A stretch of DNA of 64,000 nucleotides from Coturnix japonica (lineage: Eukaryota > Chordata > Aves > Galliformes > Phasianidae), in contig NC_029519.1 in assembly GCF_001577835.2 (NCBI RefSeq), positions 77,771,499 to 77,835,498 of the forward strand, in the 5' to 3' direction. Within the stretch, counting starts at the first letter, position 1. The number at the start of each line of letters is the position of its first letter. The notes beneath the pieces were generated by a model. The model was not told the DNA's origin. It saw only the letters and a program-made list of their open reading frames with translations, and searched no databases. Below, piece by piece: positions 22,301 through 31,434 of this stretch. Both the position numbers and the translations under genes were made by a program.

Positions 22301-25300
22301 GCTAGAAAAATGGAGAAAGGCAGCCACGAGCTCATGGATCTCTACTGGACTTCTTTCTAGAGAATAATACCTTTCAGCTGAACGCCACCTCTTCAAAAGA
22401 ACGACGGGAGTCCTAAAGAAATGACGATCACTTCCTATGAAAAAATATAAGTTTAACACGCACTGCTACAAAGTTCAGTGACCAAGATCAGCGCGCTGCG
22501 CTTGCACCGGCCCCGAGACGGGGATGGGGACGGGTTCTCCTGGTCAGAGTCGCTGCTCCTGTTGTAGCCTGGGGCTCTGTGGGGGTTAATGGGAAGCGCG
22601 GGCTTACGGGCCACCTGTGCGTGAGGGGAAGAAGAGGACAGGTGGGGGAAGGGGCATTCCCCTGCCACACGGCCAAGAACAGATGGGCAAAAGGGGACCG
22701 ATTGCGGGATGTATAAGAAGGGGCAAAGCGCCACAGGATCGGAATCTCAGAGGCACTGACTGGCTGGAACTGCCGCAGAGGAAGTGGGGGAGCAGTGGGA
22801 CTGCAGCGCGTATACGCGGAGACGAGGACAGAGCATGATTCAGAGTGGTGTTGCTAGCAGAGGGGGATGGGAAGGGTGGGGGGGAGGGAGAGGGGGCACA
22901 GCCGGCAGTTGTTAGTGGGGAACCACATTGTCAAAGAAGCTGGGGGAAATATAGGACAGCAGCCCAAACACAAGCAGCTGAAGGGCGTGCTCTTCAAGGC
23001 CAGCAATCACAATCGTGCCAGGAGGCCAGCCGCTCAGAAAAAACTTTCAGTCCGTCGAGGGGACTCTCCAGCACGCACACAAGTGGTGGGACTGGCGACG
23101 GACCGATTTACGTCTCCGCTCCGCATTCACCGGCGCTCTACCCAACCGGGACTGGTGCCTGTCAGCGCACCGCCACCAGGGGAAGAGCCACATGCACAAA
23201 GGGCCACAGGAGCTCTTTCCTGAGCAGCACCTGAGGGGACCGATGGCGACGGTTCTTGCCACAGGGGCGGTGCCCACCGGGGCGACCCAGACGGAGCAGG
23301 GGGATGCGAGGTGGGTGGTCAGTGAATTCAAGACTCTGATGGAATATTGAAGCACCCCCAGCAGGCGACACGCTGGAGCTAGGAGTGCTGGAGAGTAACA
23401 GAAACTTTCCTGGAGAGGGTTCTCTGGATCCAGCCTGGACAGGGATGGAAATCTTCATGTACATTCTCTCCAGTAAGTATGCAAGTACCTAATCACCAGC
23501 CATTCTTCGAAGGGCGTGATCAATAACATCTCCCACGCTATGAGGCAACATTGCGAGTGAAAAACATCTGTAGAGCTTGGTGGTGAAAGTCCAATTCAGT
23601 ACAGTAAGATGAGGGGATCTATTTCATGCAATCAGGCTTCAACAGCGCCGGTTATGACGGGAACATCAGCTCCTAGAGACAACATGCTTCTTCCCAGGCG
23701 TCAGACAGCAGTATCACCCACCTCTGCTTACACCAGGGCTCCCCTGCCTGCTGCCTTTTTTCGAAACCGCGCCATCATCCCACACCCCATGGCCCTGCTT
23801 CTTTGCCAAGCCTGTCTCGATTCACGGATTGGCGTCATGCTCATATCCGCTCGTGTCCTTTTTTTTCACACACGGCCATGTTTTTTTCTTCCCCCCGGTG
23901 CTACCCCCCTTTCTCTAGGAGCATCTGAGCTCCTCGGTGGTGAGAAAGTCCCATAGTGTTAATAAAAAGTTAAGTGAGCAAACACAGGCAGGATTAAAGC
24001 AGAAAAAAGGGAAAAATCCCCAGGTTGTGCTTACAGCCAGGCAAACCTCACCATTTATTTTAAGGTTTTACATTACTACCTGTTGGTTTCCAGCCCCGTG
24101 TTCTTTACACAGGAATTGTAGCAGCACAGGGGGCTCTAAGGGGCCTCTGGATCTCTTCTGTATTCACATTACTGCAGTTGTTGCTCAGAACTGCACTATT
24201 TTGTCTAATAAAATGATAGATCTAAGGGGACTTAGAGGCGATTTGTTTTATCCTGGATGTTGAAGGGGAAAAAATATATATATATTCAGCAGAGTTGAAT
24301 TTTTTCCAGCCATCTGCTGGGGCTCAGTTATAAATTGGAGTGTCCTTGGCGGTGCTGAATTTCAGCCATGTTTTTCATGCCTTGCTTTTGGGACATAGAT
24401 AGGTGCATAGCTGATAAAGAAAACAGTTCTCCTTTATCTGAAACCAGCTTCTGTTTGAAGCAGCACCGATCCCGAAGGGAACTTTGAGACAGCACAGTCA
24501 ATGTGAGATGTGGGGTATATGTGCAAAAAGCAAGAAGGGGTGTTTTAGAGCCAGTACCTATAGCTGCATCTCAATTCAGTATGTTCTTTGTCTCCCTAGA
24601 AGCCCACCGAGAAATGCAGTGTAGCTCTTTGCTGCATTTTCTGAATTATCCCATCTCATAGACCCCCAAACCCACACCTTACACCTCCAGACTGGGAACT
24701 CATACACCAACATGCTCCCCATCATCCCAGCCCACTGCCGCACAACTTGGAGCCCCAGGAGCGATGCTCACCCACACTGAGCTGGGTCCCAGTGCCCATG
24801 ATGAGCTGTGAGGACTGGATGGTGCAGCAGTAGTAGGTTCCATTGTCGGAGCCGTGGAGCTGGCTGATGTGCAGCCTGTAGGAGTGGTGGGAACTCGTCC
24901 CGCGGATGCTGAACTTCTCCTGGCTGATGTTTGTGCCGTACGTGGCTTTTCCCAGCAGACTGGAAAATAGCAAGAACTCAAAGTGTTGCCTGTCCTGGTT
25001 CCAGCGGTACCAGTAAACCCCGGTGTGCTCCTTTTTCATCGGGCAGACGATTTCTGTGCTGTTGTTTGTTTGGGCAAAAATATGTTCTGGAGTCCAGGAT
25101 GAAAGTAGATTTGTACAGAAACCTACAAAAAGAGGCAGGAACACAGAGCTGTGTGTTTTACCTTCGTTAGAAACATAGGTTGGAAAAGATCTTCAAGATC
25201 CCCAGGTCCAACCATCAGCCTGACCTTCTGGATCCCACCATGACCCATGTCCCTCAGTGCCACGTCCACTTGTCTCTTAAAGCCTAACTTTTCCTTCTGT

Positions 25301-27179
25301 GCTCAGTAAATAGCATCAAACCAGAGCCCCTCTAGTAGAAACATCAGCCTGTATTACAAGCTAGACACAGTAATCCTTATGGGTACCCTCCAAATCTGAT
25401 TTTCTGTGATTCTATTGTGGAATCGTTTGAGTTAAAAGGGACCCTACATGGTCATCTAGTCCAACTCCCCTGCAATGAACTGAGACACCTACAGCTCCAT
25501 CAGGTGCTTGGAGCCTGGTCTGTGGTTCTGTGATATTCCTTCAGAGGCCTTTTTAGCTTCCCAGATACTCTCTGTAAATATATTTTGGCAAAACCAACTA
25601 CTTCACCCCACAACCACTCATCCAGAGATGGAGCTCAGTGGCAGAGAGGTATGGAGGAATGATTTTAAGAGTGATGTATTTGTATTCTCTCAATTTTGGA
25701 ATCCAGAGATCCTTTTGAGCCCCCTTCACTCCCTTATTTTAGTTGCTAAAACTTTTAGATTATTTCTGTTGTTTCGTATTTATAAACCTCTGAACAACTC
25801 CAGAGCTGTTGCTGTGGGATGTGTTGTTCTCTTCCTAAAACACATCTCTAGAAATGGCAGAGAAAATGTGGAAAGGTTGGGAAAATGAATATAAAGCTAA
25901 TGCCATTTCATTTTATTTGGTATTTAATTTTTGATGGCCCTTTTTCATAAGAGTTTTGTGATGTGGAGAAGGAGAACAACTCAAAGGTAGCAAAAGGATT
26001 TGAAAGCTTCAGTTTCGCATCGTATCACCTTGTTTGGGCTGTTCAGGTACTGTGGAAATATTATCTCAGGTCCGAGCAGATAGGAGTGGTGTTTGTGTGT
26101 GAGAGGAGGCAGCTGGCATGGCCTTGGGGAAGGAAAACAGGAGCTGGAGCAGAGCTTTCTGTTCAGTAAATAATCCTGTGCAGCTGCACATCCTTGTGAA
26201 AAACAGCCTCAGGAGATAAGGATGCTCTCCCTTCTCCTGCCTGTTTCCCAGGCAAGATTTAGAGCCATGCAGAAAGCTGAACAGAGCCCTTTCCCCCCCT
26301 TATTTTTTGCCTTAAAATGTGCATATTCCTTCAAAACCCCATGGCCTCTGTTGCAAACTGCCCTGTGCAGCCCTAGCCCTGCAAACCCACTGCACAGCCA
26401 AGCGCTTGGCCCTGGCTGCCCCATCCTGGTGTGTGGTTTGGCTGGGAGCAGGGAGTCAGGTGGGAATGGGGCAGCAGCTCAGGAATGGAGCCATGGGGGC
26501 CAATAGGTTTCCCTTTACCCATGTGGGGCAAACTGGGATTTGCTGTGATCTTATTCAGAGGGAAACTAGCCAGCCCCACCATACTGTGGTGCTTTTCTCC
26601 CTGCAGGCACCTTCTTGTTTGTCTTAGTTATTTAATTTTCCCCATCTGGGGCTTTTGGTTCAACTGGTGGGTTTGTTGGGGGCCTGGGATGTCCTTGCCA
26701 CTGCACTGGGACAACTCTGTATGTACTATATATATGTAGAATACGTACACCGACTGTACATTCAGTCCATATCCCCTGCAAGCCCCCAGCCATCATGTTT
26801 TTATGATGGGAATTATAGAACCGTAGAATCATTAAGGTTTGAAAAGGTGTCTAAGATCATCCAGTCTGACCATCCACCTACCACCACCGTGCCCACTATC
26901 CATGTTCCTCAGTGCCACATCCCCATGGTTCCTGACCATCTGCAGGGACAGTGACTCCACCACCTCCCTGTGCACTGTGTTCCAGTGCCTCACCGCTCTT
27001 CCTGAGTAGAAATGCTCCCTAATGCCCAACCTGATCCTCTCCTGGCACAACTTGAAGCCATCTCCTCTCATCCTATCACTATTACCTGGGATTAGCGATT
27101 TCAATTGCCCTCATCCAGAGGTATCCCTCTTACCTGGGAGCTGCAGGCAGAGCCAGAGCCGGAGCCATGGCCGGGCCAT
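7311..27179 (-). CDS. CD8B: CD8B, T-cell surface glycoprotein CD8 beta chain (5 coding exons)
   Basis: Coding exons on the minus strand: 27179-27134, 25122-24772, 7996-7901, 7524-7435, 7351-7311. All introns are GT-AG, every junction is phase 1, and the sum is 624 nt, giving 207 aa plus stop. Order of parts: leader MARPWLRLWLCLQLP; Ig V domain with the B-strand Cys in EIVCPM, YWYRW in the C strand and DNGTYYC in the F strand, with several N-glycosylation sites; Lys/Pro/Ser-rich stalk; a transmembrane helix after GACSPLVW; and a short basic tail ending LRAHRK. CD8 beta pairs with CD8 alpha on thymocytes and cytotoxic T cells and binds MHC class I. Intron 2 (24771-7997) holds an artefact-like inverted segment, so its length is not trustworthy. 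High confidence in identity. Confidence 0.92.
7435..7524 (-). CDS. CD8B: CD8B coding exon 4 (transmembrane)
   Basis: Ninety nucleotides between a TTGCAG acceptor and a GTAAGC donor. It encodes GACSPLVWIPLAAIN followed by a Leu-rich run and IPTIRRFY: one membrane-spanning helix ended by arginines on the cytoplasmic side. A noisy inverted copy is at 13663-13770. Confidence 0.92.
7901..7996 (-). CDS. CD8B: CD8B coding exon 3 (stalk/hinge)
   Basis: Ninety-six nucleotides encoding VDVLPLPSKSTLAPFTKK and then PTRCKPINKSINKK, a Pro/Ser/Thr/Lys-rich stalk with one Cys that could form the inter-chain disulfide. Acceptor CCAAACAG, donor GTACGG. A noisy inverted copy is at 13068-13166. Confidence 0.9.
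8049..8065 (+). repeat. Poly-G tract of 17 bases
   Basis: Seventeen consecutive G on the plus strand (a C-tract on the CD8B sense strand), about 50 bases upstream of the CD8B exon 3 acceptor. Such runs are common stop points for sequencing and assembly, and a gap-like N follows at 8397. Confidence 0.9.
8105..8290 (-). mobile_element. CR1 LINE 3'-end fragment
   Basis: Begins AATCACAGAATAATCTGG, followed by AAGGGACCTTAAAGCCCATC and CCAACCTCCCTGACA. This is the reverse complement of the avian CR1 3' end with its ATTCTRTGATT terminal repeats, so the element is on the minus strand. Confidence 0.85.
8397..8397. other. Single ambiguous base (N)
   Basis: An isolated N close to the inner end of the left arm of the large inverted repeat. 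It probably marks a former contig edge. Confidence 0.8.
8495..9990 (+). repeat. 1.2-kb repeat unit, copy 2, with right flank
   Basis: Direct-orientation relative of 265-1480, inside CD8B intron 2. Its part 8926-9990 is also repeated nearly perfectly at 10043-11110. Each copy carries scattered single-base differences such as CTGTGCTGG versus CTGTTCTGG, so they are not simple re-reads of one molecule. It carries no gene that I can recognise. Confidence 0.75.
9991..10037. repeat. 46-base overlap sequence with terminal N
   Basis: 9991-10036 is identical to the reverse complement of 12554-12599, and a single N follows at 10037. The arrangement looks like an unmerged contig overlap, with the neighbouring block 10038-12599 placed backwards. 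Confidence 0.75.
10038..11110 (+). repeat. Repeat unit, copy 3 (partial, close to copy 2)
   Basis: Starts inside the unit at the TTCTACAACCACAGGGACTT motif and runs to GACAGAGACATCACAG. By eye it differs from copy 2 at a few percent of positions. Either a local duplication or two haplotypes kept side by side in the assembly. Confidence 0.75.
11111..12599. other. Unique intronic block, possibly in wrong orientation
   Basis: No confirmed gene. The minus strand has an 84-codon frame at 11703-11449 with a hydrophobic stretch, without supporting domains. A small CpG-containing patch lies at about 12000-12150. The right end overlaps 9991-10036 in reverse complement, so the block probably belongs here flipped. 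Confidence 0.5.
12600..12624. other. Assembly gap, 25 N
   Basis: Exactly 25 unknown bases. Fixed-length runs are usually placeholders for gaps of unknown or conflicting size; this one separates the flipped-looking block from the noisy inverted segment. Confidence 0.97.
13068..13166 (+). pseudogene. Inverted noisy copy of CD8B exon 3
   Basis: Keeps the CCAACAG acceptor, the start TCGATGTTTTGCCTCT and the GTACAG donor, but is 99 nt against 96 in the real exon at 7901-7996, and its frame is not kept. It lies on the opposite strand to CD8B, so it cannot belong to that transcript. Confidence 0.85.
13663..13770 (+). pseudogene. Inverted noisy copy of CD8B exon 4
   Basis: Flanked by recognisable acceptor and donor, and holding the CCCATCAACCTGCTG core of the transmembrane exon. 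Length is 108 nt against 90 in the real exon: eighteen net extra bases with the frame lost. Part of the artefact-like inverted segment. Confidence 0.85.
13859..13903 (+). pseudogene. Inverted noisy copy of CD8B exon 5
   Basis: Follows CCCCACAG and ends CACAGAAAGTAA like the real exon, but measures 45 nt against 41. Most of the difference is inserted bases. Confidence 0.8.
19280..20260 (-). mobile_element. Noisy inverted copy of the CR1 fragment
   Basis: The reverse complement shows the same CR1 endonuclease-RT fragment as 1823-2995, for example ATTACACCTCCGGGTCAGTTT near 20226 pairing with the segment near 1945. It is a copy carried by the inverted segment, not an independent insertion. Confidence 0.75.
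22524..22578 (+). pseudogene. Inverted noisy copy of the CD8A leader exon
   Basis: Contains ATG followed by recognisable pieces of the leader (TCTCCTGG, GCTGCTCCT, CCTGGGGCTCT) and a GTG donor. It is 55 nt against 46 for the exon at 46-91, with the frame lost through extra bases. Confidence 0.8.
23265..23700 (+). pseudogene. Inverted noisy copy of the CD8A Ig V exon (source left of window)
   Basis: Fragments in shifting frames read as a V-set Ig domain: a B-strand piece around GACACGCTGGAGCTA (Asp-Thr-Leu-Glu-Leu), TGGATCCAG with GACAGGGATGGAAATCTTC (Trp-Ile-Gln, Asp-Arg-Asp-Gly-Asn-Leu), and GATGAGGGGATCTATTTC (Asp-Glu-Gly-Ile-Tyr-Phe) before the F-strand Cys. It follows the copied CD8A leader at a plausible intron distance, so it represents CD8A exon 2 read through sequencing noise. 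Exact ends are uncertain. Confidence 0.65.
23941..24771. other. CD8B intron 2, clean part
   Basis: From about 23.94 kb the sequence no longer matches the left arm and looks like normal intron. A short (TA)n run lies at about 24274-24285. Nothing else recognised. Confidence 0.6.
24772..25122 (-). CDS. CD8B: CD8B coding exon 2 (Ig V domain)
   Basis: 351 nt from a TTTTTGTAG acceptor to a GTGAGC donor, encoding a complete V-set domain: WTPEHIFAQTNNSTEIVC (strands A-B), EHTGVYWYRWNQDRQHFEFL (strands C-C'), ISQLHGSDNGTYYC (strands E-F) and MGTGTQLSV (strand G). The canonical Cys pair is present, and a second Cys follows the F-strand Cys directly (24824-24829). Three or more Asn-x-Ser/Thr sites. 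Confidence 0.95.
25165..25310 (-). mobile_element. CR1 LINE fragment
   Basis: Reads AGGTTGGAAAAGATCTTCAA, then CCAGGTCCAACCATC and CCTCAGTGCCACGTCCAC, a CR1 3' region in reverse orientation, inside CD8B intron 1. Confidence 0.75.
25405..25510 (-). mobile_element. CR1 LINE 3'-end fragment
   Basis: Starts near GATTCTATTGTGGAATCG and continues AAAAGGGACCCTACATGG and CTAGTCCAACTCCCCTGC, the CR1 end in reverse orientation. Confidence 0.8.
26815..27095 (-). mobile_element. CR1 LINE 3'-end fragment, about 280 bp
   Basis: Begins ATAGAACCGTAGAATCATT and includes GTGCCCACTATCCATGTTCC, GTTCCAGTGCCTCACCGCTC and the CTGATCCTCTCCTGGCA segment: a fairly long CR1 tail in reverse orientation, ending only about 40 bases from the CD8B leader exon donor. 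Confidence 0.85.
27134..27179 (-). CDS. CD8B: CD8B coding exon 1 (signal peptide)
   Basis: Several in-frame ATG codons precede the leader (reverse complement of about 27175-27204). I chose the most downstream, at 27179-27177, because it sits in a full GCCACCATGG context. It encodes MARPWLRLWLCLQLP plus one base, ending in a GTAAGA donor. No clear TATA box lies upstream. Confidence 0.85.
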
Positions 27180-27204
27180 GGTGGCCATGTCCATCATCAT
27201 CCAG

Positions 27205-30200
27205 CTGTGTGCAGGTGCTGCTGGTGTTGGCTGGTGAGAAGTCCCCGCTCTGACAATCAGGTGTCGGGGCGACGGGTTGGGCTTGCTGCTTTTTAATGAT
27301 TTCCTCCTATTTCACCATCTGGCATTTCTTCCTGTTGTAAAATCTGGCCTCTGTGTATCAGAGAGGAGCAAGCTGGCTCGGAGGGCACGGAATGAATAAA
27401 ACAACCCCCTTTGGCTGTTTTCTGTAGAAATCAATTTGCGTTCTAAATGAGAAGATGCAACTCCAGGCACTCTGCCGTTTGCTTCAGCAGAAGGCAGCAG
27501 AATTAACTGCAGCCTCCGGGGTTCACTGCGTATCAAACCATCCTCGTGCAGGAAACATTCCGTCCTGGGCCTGGAAAATGCTGAGAGCTCCCCATGAAGC
27601 GCACGAGGGAGGCATCGCAGAATGCTTTGAAGACAACAGCAAGAAACCTCAAACAAATGTAGTGGCTGACAAACCACAAAAGTAAGGAAATTCTGCTCAG
27701 GCTCTTCACCTAACCCTGAGCTTTGACACCGAGTGCCTCATTCACAGAAGTATTGAAGTGATAGGTGAAGGATTTGAAGCACGAGTGGTTTGGGATTTGA
27801 GCAGTGAAATGCACGGTGTGAAAGTGCAGGGAGCGGTGGGTGCAGAGCTTGCAAGCCCTCAGAATTCCCATCTTTGGGAAGGAATGGATGGTGTGCTGTC
27901 CTTTTCTTCTCTCCCGTTGCTGGGGTTCCCTGCTGTCTCGTACCCACAGGGCCTTTAGGGGGGCTGTGCAGCTCCCCATCCCTCACTCTTGGGCATCTCA
28001 CACACAGACATGAGGCCCCCCCTGAAGCTGTGAGTTGCCAGATGAATGGGAAAAGAAAAAGGATTTTCCATCTCATCTGATGTAGTTTTTTTCACATTTT
28101 CACCAGATTTTTCTATGCTGATTTAACACATTCCCCCCCCACACCCCACCCCTCCACCGTTCTGTTTAATACGATTTCCTGCTACAACCACCCAGAGCCT
28201 TGCGGTGAAGGGTAACATGTTGGGTTGGCTGAATTGTTCCTTAACTCTTTCCTGGAAGGAGCAGCCCAGAGGTCATTTCAGTGCTTTCCAGCTCATTTCA
28301 TTCCTTTAAGTGTTCATCCCTTCTCACAGGGTGCAGCCTTCCATCAGAGCTGTGCTGGCAGCACCTCATTCTCTATAGTTTCTGCTTATTGCTGGTGCCT
28401 TTCTTTGGGTAGAGGCCCACCAGGAGGACACTGAGAGGTTTTGGGGTGGTGGGAGGTTTGTGGTGGCCCCAAAGGAGAGCGAGCCCAGCTCCAGGCTGCA
28501 CATAAAGGCAAGGGAGAGCACCTGGTTGCAGGGGAGAGGAGGGGAATTGCAGTGCAGTGACTCAGACAAGGCAGGCAGATTTTAATTGCATTTTCAGGGA
28601 GTGACGGAGTGCAGTATTCTCACTAAGGCTGCAGTGAACTCAAAATGCTGTCCCCAAATGGGGCTGGTCCCCATCATTAGCACATGGTTGTATTTCCCCG
28701 CTCCAACGCTCCCATTTGAGGACCCACACATAGAGGCTGTGGGGTCCTTTTTATCAAGGGATTTCATTTCAGAAATGCCACTTCAAGTGGGTTTTCCCAC
28801 TGCATGTGAGTTGTCCTGCCTGCTGCCATGGCTGGATCTCCCCTTTTCCACCTCTTTGTCTGCTGACCCCTGCTCATCTTCTGACCTCCTGGCCAGGACC
28901 AGAGTGCTCCCAGAGATGGAGTAAGCACTGTTACATCCTTGGGCATGGGGCACATTACTGTGGGCTTCAAATGCTGCCAGAAGGTTGGTGACAGTGGCTT
29001 GTCGAAAGCAGACACTTTGAGTTTTGAGGGTTCCCCAGGCTTTGAGCACCTGATGGGGCTGTAAGTTTTTGTAGCAGGGGTTGAACAAGGTAGCCTTTAA
29101 GGGTCCCTTCCAACTCAAATGATCTTAGGATTATAGCAGCTTTAGAGGTACTTCCCTGCAGCATTTTAACATACATTTGTACAATGGAAAGAAAAGAATA
29201 TTAACAACGTAAAAGTGTAAAGCTGTTAGAGTTTTGTGGCTTTCTTTCTTTTTCTGTTCAAAACAAGACCGTTCTCAGGGCTGGGTGCTGCTCCCAGTAA
29301 ACACACCAGAGGTGGGATGCCTGTGTCTGGCAGCCCATCGCCAACAACAGCCCCAGAGCCGTGGGAGCGTGCAGGCAGCCAGGTGCTGCTTATCGCATCC
29401 CCGCTTTGTTTGGGGCTGCTGTCTGGGAAGAGCACAGGGGGGTTGAGCTGAACCCATCTGTTGGCACAAACAAGAGGTGTTTGTGACCTTGCTGGGGCGC
29501 AGCGGCTCCTGTGGGACCCTAATCACGAGCTTTGCTGGCGGCTGGGGCAAGATGGAGGGGAATCTTTGAATTTTCATGTGTCTGTGCTGCTTGCCTCACA
29601 GTTTCTAGTGAGATTTAAGTCTTTAATATCATCAGTGAAAGCCAACCTTCTTGATCCTCTGCCCAGCCACATCCCTGTCCCATCTGCACAGTCTTCTCCT
29701 TGCCCATCCCCTCACCTCACCTTCCCAGCACCAATTTCCTGCTCCTTTGCCAGCTCTGTAACATTTCCAGCTGTATTCCCCCACCCGTGATGTCCTCCTT
29801 TCAGCACAATGTGTTGCTTTGGGGAACTGGAGCAAAGCATGGGGAAAGAAGGGGTCACTGCAGTGAAGAAGCACGACCCAGTGGGGTCCCCATCTCTACT
29901 GAAATCCCATTTTGCAGCAGAGCAGTGAGCCAGGCTGTGCTGGGTGTGCAGGGGCTGGAGAGGGGCACTGCCCACCGGGGATGGTCAGACCCAGGGGGCT
30001 GAGCTGCCCTGGAGCTCCTCAGTAGCCACAAATGTGAACACTGAGCATAAAAACAAGGACAGAGCTGCACCCTCAGTGCTTTTTGGGCTACGGTATTTTT
30101 GGGAATGGAGAGAGCTGCTCAGCTTTGAGCCCAGTGAAGCACAGCCAGGAATGCAGTTATTGGAGATAGGGGATCATAGGGTGGTGGGGGTCCCCAAGGG

Positions 30201-30849
30201 GTAATCCCCAGGGCTCAAGTAGCTATGTGGGAGCAGTTTTGCTTTCTTTTCCTCCCTTATTTTTAATGAGTTAGTTACAGTATTTGGGGGGAGAGAAGGA
30301 GAATGAGAATGACAAGAGAATGAGTAATGCCCTATTCTGTGTAATGGCAGAGGAAAACGAAGCGGGCTGAGTGGTGTGCAGGGCTCTGAGCTGCAGTGTG
30401 GTTTGTGGGGTGAAGCTGGGGCTCTGTTTGTCTCTGCAGGTGCAGACCTCCAGCTGCAGTTCAGCTGATGCAGCAGCAGGGCTTAGCCCCCCTCCATGCT
30501 GTGAGGGAGCAGGCTTTCACCCTCAGCTACACACCAGTGTGCAATGGGATGGTCCCCAGCTCTGAAATTCTGCTGCTGAAGTTTAAGAGAAAAAAAAAAT
30601 AAATGGATGTGAAATACTCATCGTGTAAATTGAGGGGCAACAAGTGTTACAGGTTTAGATGGTTTAGGGCCCAGGTGTGATGTCCTCCAGGCTCAGGGGT
30701 TAGCAGAGGGGTGCAGAAAGCAAGTGGGCCATGAGGGGAACCTCGAGGTATGAGTGGTCTGGGACAGGCGGCAGTGGCTGCTCCGGATCTCCCTCTTGAG
30801 GGCACTTGGTGCAAGCGGAGCTTCTCGAGATGGAGCAGTGACTAATCCA
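27205..30849. other. CD8B upstream flank, no gene recognised
   Basis: Open frames are short and overlapping with no domains. A CR1 tail lies at about 29035-29135 and an A-rich patch at 30588-30601. In mammals CD8 enhancers lie in comparable flanks, but I cannot assign any here from sequence alone. Confidence 0.5.
29035..29135 (+). mobile_element. CR1 LINE 3'-end fragment
   Basis: Shows GAGCACCTGATGGGGCTGTA and TTTAAGGGTCCCTTCCAACT, then ATGATCTTAGGATTATAG, the forward CR1 3' end. Confidence 0.75.
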
Positions 30850-31350
30850 GCCCCCCGTACAAAAACAAATAATGAGCAAAGCACCTGCTCCGCGGTTATC
30901 AGCGCCGGGGAGGATAAGAGAAGCCAAATAAATTGTCCTTGGGAAGATAGCAGTGGAGATGCTGCACCTGAGGGAGGGAAAGGCACCGAGGAAGCAAACA
31001 GGAGATACCATCCCCAAACAACGACCTGCCATGGCTATAAAGAGCCACCGGGTCCGAGACCCTGCCAGCACCTTGACCCTAAAGGTGCCGAATCCAGCGG
31101 AACTCTGCAGCATCCGTCTCCAGGTCCCCGGGACTCCCAGAGCAACCCGACAAGGATTGGTGAGATCTTATTATTGGGGTCCTCCTCTTTTTTCTCCTCT
31201 CTGCTTGCACCCCGGGGTGCCGGCAGGCTGCAGCGGCCGCCTGCTAGGCCGCGGTCCCCTGTCCCCCTCTGTCCCCTCATCCCCACTGTCCCCTTCTCTT
31301 GCTGCTGGGTTTGGTGTCCAGGGAGGTCGTGGGGCTTTTTGGAGGGTTGG
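30850..31350 (+). repeat. Candidate 5' LTR of the ERV
   Basis: 31036-31168 aligns to 40117-40251 near the other end of the element, both finishing with GGATTGGTGAGATCTT. Outer limits are guesses because the copies have diverged strongly. Confidence 0.5.
31036..31041 (+). promoter_or_regulatory. TATA box in the ERV 5' LTR
   Basis: A TATAAA in GGCTATAAAGAGCC, positioned within the LTR-homologous part and about 400 bases before the first gag ATG. Placement fits an LTR promoter with start near 31065. Inference from motif and context. Confidence 0.45.
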
Positions 31351-31434
31351 TTTGTGGTTCTGTGTGGTCCCAGTGTTATGGTAGTTGTGTTGTGAGACGT
31401 GTCCATCTGTCAGCTCGTTACCCCAACTTTCACT

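Larger units (their letters stand above)
12625..23940 (-). repeat. Noisy inverted copy of about 0-8.4 kb plus DNA left of the window; probable uncorrected long-read gap fill
   Basis: Reading the reverse complement from about 22.58 kb down to 12.63 kb recovers, in order, the CD8A leader and promoter, repeat copy 1, the CR1 fragment, the intergenic DNA, and the CD8B tail, transmembrane and stalk exons. The part from 22.58 to about 23.9 kb continues into CD8A intron 1 and the Ig V exon that lie left of position 1. The copy is about 19 percent longer than its source (landmarks 290-8370 map to 22290-12680), and differences are mostly inserted bases spread evenly over exons, introns and repeats. 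That pattern fits single-pass long-read error, not evolution. The right boundary with clean sequence is somewhere in 23.75-23.95 kb. Confidence 0.85.

Noticed and set aside
12625-23940. A genuine old palindromic duplication of the CD8A/CD8B region with decayed pseudogenes
   Set aside because: The excess of inserted bases in every class of sequence and the neighbouring gap fit read error better; kept only as the alternative explanation.
27455-27685. 76-codon frame upstream of CD8B
   Set aside because: No domain, no splice context and no similarity I recognise.
30754-31395. Two long overlapping plus-strand frames upstream of gag
   Set aside because: They cross the LTR candidate, have no domain, and look like GC-driven chance frames.
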